From Nitrososphaerota archaeon (GTDB lineage Archaea; Thermoproteota; Nitrososphaeria; Nitrososphaerales; Gagatemarchaeaceae), in NCBI GenBank assembly GCA_027887045.1, contig JAPCJH010000002.1, forward strand, positions 1-64,000: a stretch of DNA of 64,000 bases, written 5' to 3'. Within the stretch, counting starts at the first letter, position 1. Every line of letters starts with the position of its first letter. The position numbers were made by a program, and so were the translations under genes. The notes beneath the pieces are model-generated. The model ran no database searches and had not been told where the DNA came from. It saw only the letters and a program-made list of their open reading frames with translations. This document shows, in pieces, positions 25,223 to 34,021 of this stretch.

Positions 25223-25558
25223 TCAACCTTTTCTCAGACGGATTATTGCCCCTCCTTCGTGTCCAATGGCATAGTAGGTCTTCTCGTCTGAGATCTTCGG
25301 CCCTTTCCCTACACCCTTGACGATGCTCTCGGAGACCTGCATCTTGCCTTCCTCATCCAAAATGATCTTGACCTTGGACCCCGTCTTGACGTGCAGCCTC
25401 TTGGCCATCTCCCCAGAGAGCACCAGACCTGCATTCCGGTCGTCGAAGTCGATTTCTATCCCTTTCCCGCCGAAAGTCGTCGTCCCCCTGAAGCCCCTTT
25501 CCGTGAACGAAGTCACGTCTACCACGAGGACGACTTCCTGAGATTCGCTTTTTTCCAC
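25223..25558 (-). CDS. Conserved hypothetical protein, 111 residues
   Basis: Predicted to be mostly beta structure (VVLVVDVTSFTERGFRGTTT, KVKIILDEEGKMQVSES, AIGHEGGAIIRLR). No membrane segments or metal motifs. It ends three bases from the convergent NTase gene and lies downstream of another small gene in the same direction, with which it is probably co-transcribed. I do not recognise the family. Confidence 0.6.
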   Translation of the reverse strand: MEKSESQEVVLVVDVTSFTERGFRGTTTFGGKGIEIDFDDRNAGLVLSGEMAKRLHVKTGSKVKIILDEEGKMQVSESIVKGVGKGPKISDEKTYYAIGHEGGAIIRLRKG

Positions 25559-25587
25559 TCCGAATCACTTGCTCCCTGAGCGGGTGT

Positions 25588-25881
25588 TCACTCCTCCTCT
25601 TCTTCGTCGTCCTCCGGGATTTCAATCTGTATCTCTTCTTCGACGATCGGCTCCCCTCTTTCTCCTTTGAGGTCGTCAATTGGGTACCAATGTTTCTTCC
25701 CGTCTAGTGCGGGCATCTCCATCTCGCAATATCCCGCAAGCGTCACTCCCGTCAGCGTTCCAATCCTCGCCGCTCCGTCCTGGAGAGAGACCTTCCTCAC
25801 GTCAACGGACTCCTCGCCGAAGACAGCTTCCCTCGTCGCATTGACGACGACCTTCAACCCTTTTGCAGGCTTTAGTTCCAT
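25588..25881 (-). CDS. Hypothetical acidic-tailed protein, 97 residues
   Basis: I choose ATG 25881 (MELKPAKGLKVVVNATREAV) because a TATA-like CTTAAGTAT lies about 30 bases upstream and the longer frame from 25926 covers that promoter. The N-terminal half is predicted beta barrel-like (IGTLTGVTLAGYCEMEMP); the C-terminus is a run of acidic residues (EDDEEEEE). Function unknown; composition suggests a nucleic-acid or protein-binding accessory. Confidence 0.6.
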   Translation of the reverse strand: MELKPAKGLKVVVNATREAVFGEESVDVRKVSLQDGAARIGTLTGVTLAGYCEMEMPALDGKKHWYPIDDLKGERGEPIVEEEIQIEIPEDDEEEEE

Positions 25882-26011
25882 CCGGTTAGACCGCAAAGAG
25901 CTATCAATACTTAAGTGAACCGACAAAATTTACTGCTTCCGAGACTGCGTGTTGAAAGTGCTGACCCATTTCTCTTTTTATGCCCCGCAAATCGGCGACC
26001 TTCAGCCCCGA

Positions 26012-26377
26012 TCAGAGGTTGAGGGATTCCATGTCACGAAGAAGTTTGCGGGCTTCATGCACCACGTTCTTTACGCTCGCGGGATCTCGGTCCTTCGCGA
26101 CGTAAGCGGAAGCCAGCAGCGCTATCCCCGCTACGTCGGTGATCGGGTCGGGGGCGAGCAGCAGAGCAACGCCAGCTTTCTTCATCCCTCCCGCGAGCGA
26201 TCGTGGACGAACCAATTGCTCAAGGCTCGATTTGACGTCTTTCTGGGCCAACGTCGTGCCCACATGACCTCTGTCTTCAGCGACTCGGGAGATAGACCGG
26301 ACCATTGATTTCGCGACGTGAGTTCCTTTCTTGTCGATCAACCCACTCCGCTTCCAGGAAACGCTCGTTAATGCCAC
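26012..26377 (-). CDS. Hypothetical protein, 121 residues
   Basis: GTG 26377 lies about 26 bases downstream of a TATA-like ATTTTTAGT, consistent with a leaderless mRNA. The product has a basic N-terminus, a moderately hydrophobic central segment (KKAGVALLLAPDPITDVAGIALLASAYV) that could be a buried or membrane-associated helix pair, and a charged C-terminal helix. I do not recognise it. Confidence 0.6.
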   Translation of the reverse strand: MALTSVSWKRSGLIDKKGTHVAKSMVRSISRVAEDRGHVGTTLAQKDVKSSLEQLVRPRSLAGGMKKAGVALLLAPDPITDVAGIALLASAYVAKDRDPASVKNVVHEARKLLRDMESLNL

Positions 26378-26478
26378 TTGTCAAAAGACCTTGGGTCGTG
26401 ACTAAAAATCCGGGGAAACCCTATCGCACTTTGAAAATAGCACTCTACGTTAAATAATCCATCTCGAGGTTCCCCTCG

Positions 26479-26796
26479 ATGACAAAGCTCCTCACCCAAT
26501 CGGAAGTCCGGAGGCGCTTGAAAGGGATGGAGGGTTGGCAGCTACGAGGGAAATTCATCCGGAAAACGTTCGAATTCAAGACTTTCATGGCCGGGATAAG
26601 GTTCATCGGCGACATTGCGAAGATCGCCGAAGAGCAGGAACACCATCCGGACATCCACGTGCGGTACACCTCAATCACACTCCAGATCCAGACCCATAGC
26701 GAAGGAGGAGTGACCGAGTGGGACGTTGACCTTGCCCGGGCCATCGAGAAGTACCTGCACCAGGATCCCATGAAGATGCGTTCGCGCTCCCCTTGA
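26479..26796 (+). CDS. phhB: Pterin-4a-carbinolamine dehydratase family protein
   Basis: The 105-residue protein matches the PCD/DCoH family in length and motif: EEQEHHPDIHVRYTSITLQI (EHHPD at 54-58 carries the catalytic histidines) and a C-terminal TEWDVDLARAIEKY. The enzyme dehydrates 4a-hydroxytetrahydropterin; in archaea lacking phenylalanine hydroxylase it may act in molybdopterin- or pterin-related metabolism. Located just upstream of the thermosome gene. Confidence 0.9.
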   Translation: MTKLLTQSEVRRRLKGMEGWQLRGKFIRKTFEFKTFMAGIRFIGDIAKIAEEQEHHPDIHVRYTSITLQIQTHSEGGVTEWDVDLARAIEKYLHQDPMKMRSRSP

Positions 26797-26810
26797 ACCG
26801 GCAAGAAAAT

Positions 26811-26819
26811 CTTATATAC
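26811..26819 (+). promoter_or_regulatory. Thermosome promoter TATA box
   Basis: CTTATATAC is centred about 40 bases before the ATG at 26855. Between them ATACCTAA occurs twice (26833-26840 and 26847-26854), 14 bases apart, overlapping the expected transcription start and ATG; these could bind a heat-responsive regulator. Confidence 0.55.
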
Positions 26820-26854
26820 AAATCGAAGTTGTATACCTAACGGTGCATACCTAA

Positions 26855-28513
26855 ATGTCAACAACCGCTATACCAGCAATGACTTCCTCGGGACAGCCAA
26901 TTCTGATCCTGAAGGAAGGAAGTAATCAGACGAGGGGAAAGGAAGCCCAGAGGAACAATATCACGGCGGCGAAGCTCATCGCCGAAATCGTGAAGTCGTC
27001 CTTGGGACCGAGAGGCATGGACAAGATGCTCGTCGACTCGCTCGGCGACGTCACCATCACGAACGATGGGGCGACCATGCTAAAGGAAATCGACGTCCAG
27101 CATCCGGCCGCAAAGATGCTCGTCGAAGTTTCCAAGACCACTGACAACGAAGTCGGGGACGGAACAACGTCAGCCGTCATCCTGGCGGGAGCCCTCCTTG
27201 AGAGGGCCGAAGAGCTGCTCGACAAGGACGTGCATTCTACAGTAATCGTCGATGGATACATGAAGGCCTCGAGGAGGGCCGTCGAGGCTCTCAATAGCAT
27301 CGCAGAGAAGGTCGCCCCTGAAAACAGGGAGTGGCTGATCAAGGTCGCCCGCACGAGCATGCAGACCAAGCTAGTTTCGAAGGAAGCCGGGGAGCTCGCC
27401 GCGCTCGTAGTGGACGCGGTCCTCGCCGTCGCAGAGACGCAGGACGGCCAGCACAGGGTGGACATCGACAACGTCAAAGTAGAGAAGAAGCCGGGGGGAT
27501 CGCTCAAGGACACCAAACTCGTCCAGGGGATAGTCTTGGACAAGGAGGTCGTTCACTCGGGGATGCCCAAGCGCATCGAGAAGGCGAAGATCGCGCTGAT
27601 CAGCGCCCCATTCGAGATAGAAAAGACCGAGTTCGACGCGAAGCTCAACATCAACGACCCATCAATGATGAAGAAATTCCTGGACGAGGAGACAAAGATC
27701 CTCAAGGGGATGGTCGACAAGGTTTCGGCCGTGGGCGCTACCGTGGTCATCTGTCAGAAGGGGATAGACGACGTGGCGCAGCACTACCTGTCAAAGTCGG
27801 GAATCCTTGCGGTAAGACGCGCCAAGGAGAGCGACATGACCAAGCTGGCGAAGGCGACGGGAGCCAGAATCGTGAACAACTTCCAGGACTTGACGGCGAA
27901 GGATCTCGGGTACGCCGGGTTAGTCGAGGAAAGAAAGGTCGAAGAAGACAAGTGGGTCTTCGTCGAAGGGGCCAAGAACCCGAAGGCCGTCACCATACTC
28001 ATCAGGGGCGGCACTCAGAGAATCGTGGACGAAGCCGAGCGGGCGATTCATGACGCGCTCATGGTGACAAAGGACGTGGTGGAGAAGCCGGCCATAGTCG
28101 CCGGAGGAGGCGCAGCGGAGGCCGAGGCGGCGTACCAGGTTCTAAAGTGGGCCGAGAAGCTAACCGGAAGGGAACAGCTCGCGGCTCAGAAGTTCGCGGA
28201 GGCTCTCGAATCGATTCCCATAACGCTGGCGGAGAACGCAGGTTTCGACCCGATCGACGCCCAAGTGGAGTTCCGAGCGAAACACGCTGAAGGCGGCAAG
28301 TGGTACGGAATTGATGCGCGTGAAGGAAAGGTGAGGGACATGTACGCAAAGCAGGTCTTTGAGCCCCTCGCTGTCAAGGAGCAGGTCATAAAGTCCGCGA
28401 CCGAAGCAGCGAGCATGATTCTCCGCATCGACGACGTAATCGCCGCGGGGAAGATGAGGGACACGAAGCCGCCGAAGGGCGGCGATGACGGCGGATCCTC
28501 AGAGTTCGATTAG
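26855..28513 (+). CDS. thsA: Thermosome subunit (group II chaperonin)
   Basis: The 552-residue protein has all CCT/thermosome signatures: ITAAKLIAEIVKSSLGPRGM and DKMLVDSLGDVTITNDGATM at the N-terminal equatorial domain, the ATPase motif VGDGTTSAVILAGALL, the apical helical protrusion, KVSAVGATVVICQKGIDD, and a C-terminal GGGAAEAEAAYQV and IDDVIAAGKMRD. It forms a double-ring folding chamber closed by its own lids. ATG 26855 or 26879. Prefoldin beta, its usual substrate donor, is elsewhere in this window. Confidence 0.97.
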   Translation: MSTTAIPAMTSSGQPILILKEGSNQTRGKEAQRNNITAAKLIAEIVKSSLGPRGMDKMLVDSLGDVTITNDGATMLKEIDVQHPAAKMLVEVSKTTDNEVGDGTTSAVILAGALLERAEELLDKDVHSTVIVDGYMKASRRAVEALNSIAEKVAPENREWLIKVARTSMQTKLVSKEAGELAALVVDAVLAVAETQDGQHRVDIDNVKVEKKPGGSLKDTKLVQGIVLDKEVVHSGMPKRIEKAKIALISAPFEIEKTEFDAKLNINDPSMMKKFLDEETKILKGMVDKVSAVGATVVICQKGIDDVAQHYLSKSGILAVRRAKESDMTKLAKATGARIVNNFQDLTAKDLGYAGLVEERKVEEDKWVFVEGAKNPKAVTILIRGGTQRIVDEAERAIHDALMVTKDVVEKPAIVAGGGAAEAEAAYQVLKWAEKLTGREQLAAQKFAEALESIPITLAENAGFDPIDAQVEFRAKHAEGGKWYGIDAREGKVRDMYAKQVFEPLAVKEQVIKSATEAASMILRIDDVIAAGKMRDTKPPKGGDDGGSSEFD

Positions 28514-28564
28514 GGAAGACACCGAGTCCCGCGGGGCGCCGTGGGACTTAGACTGATTTCTTCG

Positions 28565-28990
28565 CTACAGATTTTCGTACACCTTTTCTGGCTTGATTTC
28601 AATAGTTACTCTCTTCTGCTCCGAGTAAATCTCCCTGAACTGTCTCTCCCCTTCCTCTCGCCCCCGGTAGCTGACGGCGAGGCTCCTGATGTCATCGTAG
28701 GGGTTCCTCGTCTTCGATATGGAAGCCTCCCCCCTGACCTGCACATAGCTGTAGCCGTCGTGAATCAGGAGTGCTACACGGGGGTCCCTTTTCACATTCC
28801 GGTACTTGACCCGGTCCGCGGCCGTGTTGATTATGAACTTCTCGTCGTCGTACGCGTACCACAAAGGAGTCACCTGGGGCGAACCGTCCTTCATCAAGGT
28901 CGCAAGAGCCGCGAAGTGCACCCCTCTGACGAATTCCTCAGCCTTCTTTGAGAGGACTCTGTGGGTTTTGTTGGCGGGCGCCTTTTCCAT
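28565..28990 (-). CDS. PPOX-class F420-dependent oxidoreductase
   Basis: A 141-residue split beta-barrel protein: VRGVHFAALATLMKDGSPQV, TPLWYAYDDEKFIINTAADR, VKYRNVKRDPRVALLIHDG and YVQVRGEASIS. These match small F420- or FMN-binding enzymes of the TIGR03618 type. It is the second such protein in the window (the other at 16629-17039) and converges on the thermosome gene. Substrate unknown. Confidence 0.88.
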   Translation of the reverse strand: MEKAPANKTHRVLSKKAEEFVRGVHFAALATLMKDGSPQVTPLWYAYDDEKFIINTAADRVKYRNVKRDPRVALLIHDGYSYVQVRGEASISKTRNPYDDIRSLAVSYRGREEGERQFREIYSEQKRVTIEIKPEKVYENL

Positions 28991-29019
28991 CTTCCTGGTT
29001 TCCTGTTGATGGATCCTGT

Positions 29020-30687
29020 TTACCTTTTCTCTTTACGAAGCTTCTTGGCGTAATCTTGGAGGAGGCGTCGGTATGCGCTCCTCGGTGGGTAGCCGATGCT
29101 GCAGAGGTAGGTGGAGAACTTCACCCGTTTCTTGTCGTCCCTGATCCCCTTCTCAATGGCCATGATCTCTTGTCCGACGACTGCATAGGCGGTGGCGTAC
29201 CCCGGGAAGATGCCTTCGTGGGCGGGGAACAGCTGGTAGTAGGCCGTGGCCCTTGCCACCCCCGTGTATTCGTGCGCCCAGTCTAAGAACTCGAGGAGTC
29301 CCTGCTTCCCCGTGTTTATCCTCACGTCCCCAACCACCCTCAGGAACCTGACCATCCTCCATCTCCTCGTCTGGAACTCCACTTCCAGGTTTGTCAGTTT
29401 CAATCCCCCGTACTTCCCCATCAATTCGACGTAGTCCTTCTCCGCCTTTGTCAGGCGTTTCTTCCTCTCCAGCGACTTCACAACGTCCATGAACTCCCGT
29501 TCCCGGTTGAAAGACAGGCCCTCGGTTATCGGGCCGCTGAGGAGCGTGGGGAGCAGTTGCACTGGGTTCACCCTGCCCATAAAACCAAGGGAGCTGTTCG
29601 AATGGTGGACGCAGTGCCCGTACTCTTCGTGCACGAGGAGGTCGAGCAGTGACGAGACCGACCTATCGGGGTCCCTCTTGGGGTCAGTCGTCTGGAAGTA
29701 GACCTGGAACGGCCTTCGAGTAAAAGTGTCGAAGAATTGAGCCGCCCCGGTCGGGATCGTCCCCGTAAGATAGCTCGGGGTCTCTATGACCCTCGTGTTG
29801 TACTTGGGGTTGATCCGGACCAGGTCCTCGTTAACCAGACGCCGGACGACCCGCCTGATGGTCTTCGTCACCTTGAGGAGTTCTCTCGTCTTGAACGGAA
29901 TTCTGGAATCGACCGCTTTCGTCACGGCTTCGACCGTCGGTTTACAGTTGTAGAACTTTGCAAGTTTCGCGATGATCGCCCTGAATTTCGACTGTTCCTC
30001 GTCAATCCAAGAGATCGCCTTCTTCTCCAGTTCCTCGGGCGTCTCGTGGTAGTCGAATCCACGCTTTAGGGCGTAGTCGTAGAACTTTTTCCTCCCCATG
30101 TCGAATCCGTATTTCTTGAATACCCTCTCCACTTCATCAAACCTCCCCTGCCCAAACCCATCGAGCTTGAACATCGTAACGAACTCTGCCGCCTTTTTCT
30201 TTAGGGCGTCGCACTCGGACTTCAGTTCTATCGTCTTCGCCTCCTTTTTCACGGCATCGAGGATGCTCACGATCCCGCCAAGCCTGTAGAGGGTCAGCGC
30301 CTTCACGCCGACGGGTATCTGCTTCTTTGAGAAACGCACCGCGGTCGCGTCGATGGCCTTTGATGAGTTTCGAAGCAGCGAAAGCACGTGCTTTTCGTGG
30401 ACACCCTCTTTTGCAAGATGAACAAATATCGTCCCCAGTATGTTGTCGAGGACTGGCTGCGGCTCCTCGAGTCTGAAATTCACTTCAATTGCGTCGAGGA
30501 CCTTCTTCTGCAGGTCTGTCTTCGCACCGCGTCTCAAGGCTTTGATTTTGCGCAATCCCGTCGAGAGGCTCTTCCTAGTAGGGATGAAGACCTTCCCGGC
30601 GTACTCGCGGAAGCCCATGAGGTACGCCTCGGAAGGGTACAGTTCTTTGTAGAGTCCTAGAATCTGCTCGTCGAGGGGGACGGCCAT
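29020..30687 (-). CDS. DUF885-like zinc metallopeptidase
   Basis: The roughly 555-residue, largely helical protein has the gluzincin motif LLVHEEYGHCVHHSNS (HExxH) about two-thirds along and a downstream GPITEGLSFNRERE with the expected third ligand Glu. Overall layout resembles DUF885/M3-like peptidases, with an internal N-terminal helical half. Start ATG 30687 (GTG 30693 possible) lies about 28 bases from a TATA-like AATAATATAAGG that overlaps the end of the preceding gene. No signal peptide, so probably a cytoplasmic carboxypeptidase or oligopeptidase. Confidence 0.78.
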   Translation of the reverse strand: MAVPLDEQILGLYKELYPSEAYLMGFREYAGKVFIPTRKSLSTGLRKIKALRRGAKTDLQKKVLDAIEVNFRLEEPQPVLDNILGTIFVHLAKEGVHEKHVLSLLRNSSKAIDATAVRFSKKQIPVGVKALTLYRLGGIVSILDAVKKEAKTIELKSECDALKKKAAEFVTMFKLDGFGQGRFDEVERVFKKYGFDMGRKKFYDYALKRGFDYHETPEELEKKAISWIDEEQSKFRAIIAKLAKFYNCKPTVEAVTKAVDSRIPFKTRELLKVTKTIRRVVRRLVNEDLVRINPKYNTRVIETPSYLTGTIPTGAAQFFDTFTRRPFQVYFQTTDPKRDPDRSVSSLLDLLVHEEYGHCVHHSNSSLGFMGRVNPVQLLPTLLSGPITEGLSFNREREFMDVVKSLERKKRLTKAEKDYVELMGKYGGLKLTNLEVEFQTRRWRMVRFLRVVGDVRINTGKQGLLEFLDWAHEYTGVARATAYYQLFPAHEGIFPGYATAYAVVGQEIMAIEKGIRDDKKRVKFSTYLCSIGYPPRSAYRRLLQDYAKKLRKEKR

Positions 30688-30717
30688 CCGCACCTCGTCG
30701 TCCCTGGGCTCCTTATA

Positions 30718-33366
30718 TTATTGAACCGCGCCAATCGGTTTGAACTTCTCGATAGTCTCGACGAGTTCGCGCTCCAGCTTCGTTTTCCACGAGCCGAAGC
30801 CGTCCGGGGATTCAGGATACGCGAGGTTGTGCTCGACAAGAGCCGCGCTCTTCTTCACGGTGTATCTCAGCCCACGCGCGAGCTCGAACTCGTTCAGGAT
30901 CCTGAACCACATTATGGGGTTGATGTACTGGACCTTGTTGAAATCCGGATGTTTCCTGTCGATGATGTTCGAGATGTCGTCCTCCGAGAGGAAATGCTTC
31001 ATGCCGTAGTTGAGCTGCTCGTTGGTGATCGTCTGGAGGTACCTCCGCAGCACCTCGAAGCTCGCCATGGGGTACCCGTGGGTCTGCATGTATTCCGTGT
31101 TGTATCTCCAGAGGAACCTCTCGCTGAAGTCGTCCGCCTCGAGCGCATCCGCGACCACCTTGCCCAGAATCGTGGCGCCGTATATCGAGGGGCTAATCCC
31201 CCCCGCGTCGATCGGACGGGGCATCCAAGCCGCGTCGCCCACTATGGCGAAGCCGTTCGCTACGAGGCAATCGTTGTGCCTTCTCACCGGGACCTGCCAG
31301 TTCCCCTTTGTGTTCCCGAGGTCGGCGTCCCCTGCGGGAGGACGGGGGTTCCTTATCGCCGGGTTCTCACGGACGTACTGGTCTATCAAGGTCTGGAGAT
31401 TGTCGTTCAGCTTGAACCGCCTGTTCCGCCTGTCGAGCCCCGATTTCGAGACGCCGAGCCCGATGTTTACCTTGTTCTCCCCCTTGGGAAATACCCAGCA
31501 GTTGTGCACATTGAACAAGGGAGTAAAGTCGCCTGCTGAGTTCAAATCGTAGACTGCACCGGAGTACCCCTTTCGGTGAATTTTCCGAATTCCGAGATAC
31601 ACTCTTTCGTCTCCAAGTACGAATCCTCCCTGCTGGTTCCGAGAAGCGATGGTCAAGTTCTCTCCTAGGAATCTGGCTTGATGCCCAAAAACTCCCATGC
31701 TCCAAGCATTCTTCTTCTTGTTTCGCTTGATGCCGCCCACTACTCCAATCCCCGCCAGAAGAATCCACATGTCCAAGAGGAGGGCCCGCGCGGTTGTCGT
31801 GAACGTGCGCGAGTCGGGGCGCCCCCTTGTCGACCGATCCATAGAACCGTCCCCAAGATAGAAACCCCTCAGAAAAGCGAGCTTGGAATCCCGCGAAATC
31901 TCATGAATCCATGATGGCAGTTTCTTTTTACGTGCGCCTCTTCCGAAGCAGGATTCCAGGAACCTTGCGAGTAGTGAGTTTGAGATTTCTACATTAATAG
32001 TTGGTTTCTCACGATCTTTTCTCTTGCTCACCGAGTCGAAGGAGTGGAAGCCCAGACGACTAATGAGACCATGGATCCTTTCTATTAAGAGGAGATTGGA
32101 GTTCGAGATAATCGCGTGATTCTTCTTCACGCAGCCTTCCGAAACGTACCAGCCGCATAGCTGCAGAAAATCCGGCGAGAGGGCCAGCCTTATTGGGAAT
32201 CGTGTTCTTTTCGGATGCTTGGCAAGAGTTACTTTTCTCTGGTGGGATCCATCAGGTGCCCGACCGTTAAAGAAGGATCTCTTAATCGTCACATAGACGT
32301 ACCCGTCCTCCTCTATCCCGCTTACATATTGTCGAGTATCAATTTCCTCCAATGGAGCGTTGTTCGCGGGCGGCAAAGGTACCACAAGATAGTCGCCCTT
32401 CCTGTGTGAACCCCGCGTGCTCCTTATTAGTTCATCTGCACGTTTCCAAGTCTCGCCTGTCTTCGGATTCCAGACTCTGACCTTGTGTTCGGGAGTGAGC
32501 CCAATCGACTGGTTAAGCATGAATGGTGTCAAGACCACTAAGTCGCCGTTGAAATTTCTCTCGCTGGTCCCAGACACCGGCATCCATCCGCTTGACGTGA
32601 GGACTTCATCTCCCAACTTGACCTCCTGCACCGTTTTCACGCTGTTCTTGCAGATAATGGGAGTGTCTGCGGCAACACAATACCCAGCAGGAGCCTTGTA
32701 CTGGTCCAGGTGGATAAGGCAATAGTCGGGCGTGAAGTAGGTCTCGTCCTCCACTCCCTGGTCAAATTCGTAGATGTACCTCCCCGTCGCCTCGACATCG
32801 TCCAAGTCTATCTCCTTCTCGATGTTCGACTTGATCGGCAGGAACTTCCGGAGGACCGACGAAGAGCCGCTCGCGTCGATGACGACCTTTGCCGTGACCT
32901 TGAAGGGCGTGCCGCCCCGCCGTCGTCCCTCCACACCGGTGACCCGGCCGTCATCCGAGAGGAGCCTCTCGGCTGTAGCACTGAACATGAATTCCACCCC
33001 GAACTTCTCCGCGTCTCTGACCTGCCTCTGGGGCGCCAGCCTCCTGTTGAAGAGGTACCCCTCCCCCTCGAAGAGGACCTTGGTCTTGTGGTCGGGAGAA
33101 TACACTAGGACGCCCTTGACCGGATGCTCGAGCTCTGGGGAACCGTATCGGATCCCGATGTGCTCTGCAAGAAAGTCGAGACTCCTCTTGCTCGTCGCGT
33201 CCCCGCAGGTCCATCCGTTCACCGTCTTCCTCCCTGCGTCTTCCCGGGAGTTTCTGTCGATGACGAGAACGCGCGCTTTCCCCTTCGTGTGATGTCCGAC
33301 CGACGCTGCCGTGATGAGGCCGGCCATTCCGCCCCCGGCGATCACTACGTCGTAATCACGCTTCAA
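30718..33366 (-). CDS. Geranylgeranyl reductase-family flavoprotein with intein
   Basis: The precursor is 882 residues; removing a 393-residue intein gives a 489-residue flavoenzyme. The extein has an FAD Rossmann loop (VVIAGGGMAGLITAAS), a second FAD motif GFAIVGDAAWMPRPIDAGGI, and after splicing the geranylgeranyl reductase signature YCWVFPKGENKVNIGLG, which fits YxWxFPx8GxG. These enzymes saturate the isoprenoid chains of archaeal membrane lipids. The start is TTG 33366. A second family member lies at 42571-43632. Confidence 0.9.
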   Translation of the reverse strand: MKRDYDVVIAGGGMAGLITAASVGHHTKGKARVLVIDRNSREDAGRKTVNGWTCGDATSKRSLDFLAEHIGIRYGSPELEHPVKGVLVYSPDHKTKVLFEGEGYLFNRRLAPQRQVRDAEKFGVEFMFSATAERLLSDDGRVTGVEGRRRGGTPFKVTAKVVIDASGSSSVLRKFLPIKSNIEKEIDLDDVEATGRYIYEFDQGVEDETYFTPDYCLIHLDQYKAPAGYCVAADTPIICKNSVKTVQEVKLGDEVLTSSGWMPVSGTSERNFNGDLVVLTPFMLNQSIGLTPEHKVRVWNPKTGETWKRADELIRSTRGSHRKGDYLVVPLPPANNAPLEEIDTRQYVSGIEEDGYVYVTIKRSFFNGRAPDGSHQRKVTLAKHPKRTRFPIRLALSPDFLQLCGWYVSEGCVKKNHAIISNSNLLLIERIHGLISRLGFHSFDSVSKRKDREKPTINVEISNSLLARFLESCFGRGARKKKLPSWIHEISRDSKLAFLRGFYLGDGSMDRSTRGRPDSRTFTTTARALLLDMWILLAGIGVVGGIKRNKKKNAWSMGVFGHQARFLGENLTIASRNQQGGFVLGDERVYLGIRKIHRKGYSGAVYDLNSAGDFTPLFNVHNCWVFPKGENKVNIGLGVSKSGLDRRNRRFKLNDNLQTLIDQYVRENPAIRNPRPPAGDADLGNTKGNWQVPVRRHNDCLVANGFAIVGDAAWMPRPIDAGGISPSIYGATILGKVVADALEADDFSERFLWRYNTEYMQTHGYPMASFEVLRRYLQTITNEQLNYGMKHFLSEDDISNIIDRKHPDFNKVQYINPIMWFRILNEFELARGLRYTVKKSAALVEHNLAYPESPDGFGSWKTKLERELVETIEKFKPIGAVQ
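31501..32679 (-). mobile_element. Intein with LAGLIDADG endonuclease in geranylgeranyl reductase
   Basis: A 393-residue insert begins with Cys (CVAADTPIICKNSVKTVQEV; block A), has a block B-like NQSIGLTPEHKVRV, a LAGLIDADG-type endonuclease (LCGWYVSEGCVKKN and LRGFYLGDGSMDRS), and ends YDLNSAGDFTPLFNVHN before a Cys+1, i.e. the C-terminal His-Asn splice motif. It therefore has all residues needed for class 1 splicing. The insertion point is between Tyr and Cys of the YxWxFP motif, so the enzyme is inactive until splicing. Confidence 0.93.
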
Positions 33367-33462
33367 ACGCTCGATCCCTGCCCCATAGCGCTCAGAGATT
33401 CGGAGCTCATCCGGGCGGCCAACACGAAGAGCTTAATTTTCAGACTATTTACCTTTGTGAGG

Positions 33463-34005
33463 ATGGCGCTCGGTCTCGAGCTGGGAGAGAAAGCCCCCGA
33501 CTTCAAGAACCTCCCCGCCGCCGACGGAAAGCGTTATTCTCTTTCCAGCTTCGCGTCGTCCCCCATTCTCTCGGTGATCTTTTCGTGCAACCACTGTCCC
33601 TACGTGAGGGCATACGAGGACAGGATTATCGCCATCCAGAGGGACTACGCGACTAAGGGGGTCCAGCTCGTCGCGATCAATTCGAACGACGAGATCGCCT
33701 ACCCCGACGACAGTTTCGAGGGGATGGTCATGAGGGCCAGGGAGAAGGGTTTCAACTTCCCGTACCTGAGGGACGAGGACCAGATAGTCGCCGACCTCTA
33801 CGGGCCCGTGTGCACCCCGCACGTCTTCGTCTTCGACTCCGAACGCCTCTTCCGCTACAGGGGGCGCATCGATGATTCCAAGGACCCTGCGAAGGTCACG
33901 AGCCACGACCTGAGGAACGCGCTCGACGACCTGCTGGCAAGCAAAGAGGTTCGGGTTCCCGACACGAAGCCCTTCGGGTGCAGCATAAAATGGTCGGTCG
34001 AGTAG
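33463..34005 (+). CDS. Thioredoxin-fold peroxiredoxin-like (AhpC/TSA) protein
   Basis: The 180-residue protein has LGLELGEKAPDFKNLPAADG, the redox-type site VIFSCNHCPYVRAYEDR (CxxC followed by Pro), VQLVAINSNDE and the cis-Pro region YGPVCTPHVFVFD. This pattern matches the thioredoxin-like family often annotated AhpC/TSA or ResA-like, with a Cys also at GCSIKW near the C-terminus. No signal peptide. The start is ATG 33463; a longer frame from 33124 overlaps the geranylgeranyl reductase gene and is ignored. Confidence 0.85.
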   Translation: MALGLELGEKAPDFKNLPAADGKRYSLSSFASSPILSVIFSCNHCPYVRAYEDRIIAIQRDYATKGVQLVAINSNDEIAYPDDSFEGMVMRAREKGFNFPYLRDEDQIVADLYGPVCTPHVFVFDSERLFRYRGRIDDSKDPAKVTSHDLRNALDDLLASKEVRVPDTKPFGCSIKWSVE

Positions 34006-34021
34006 GCCGGCCCGAGCCTTC

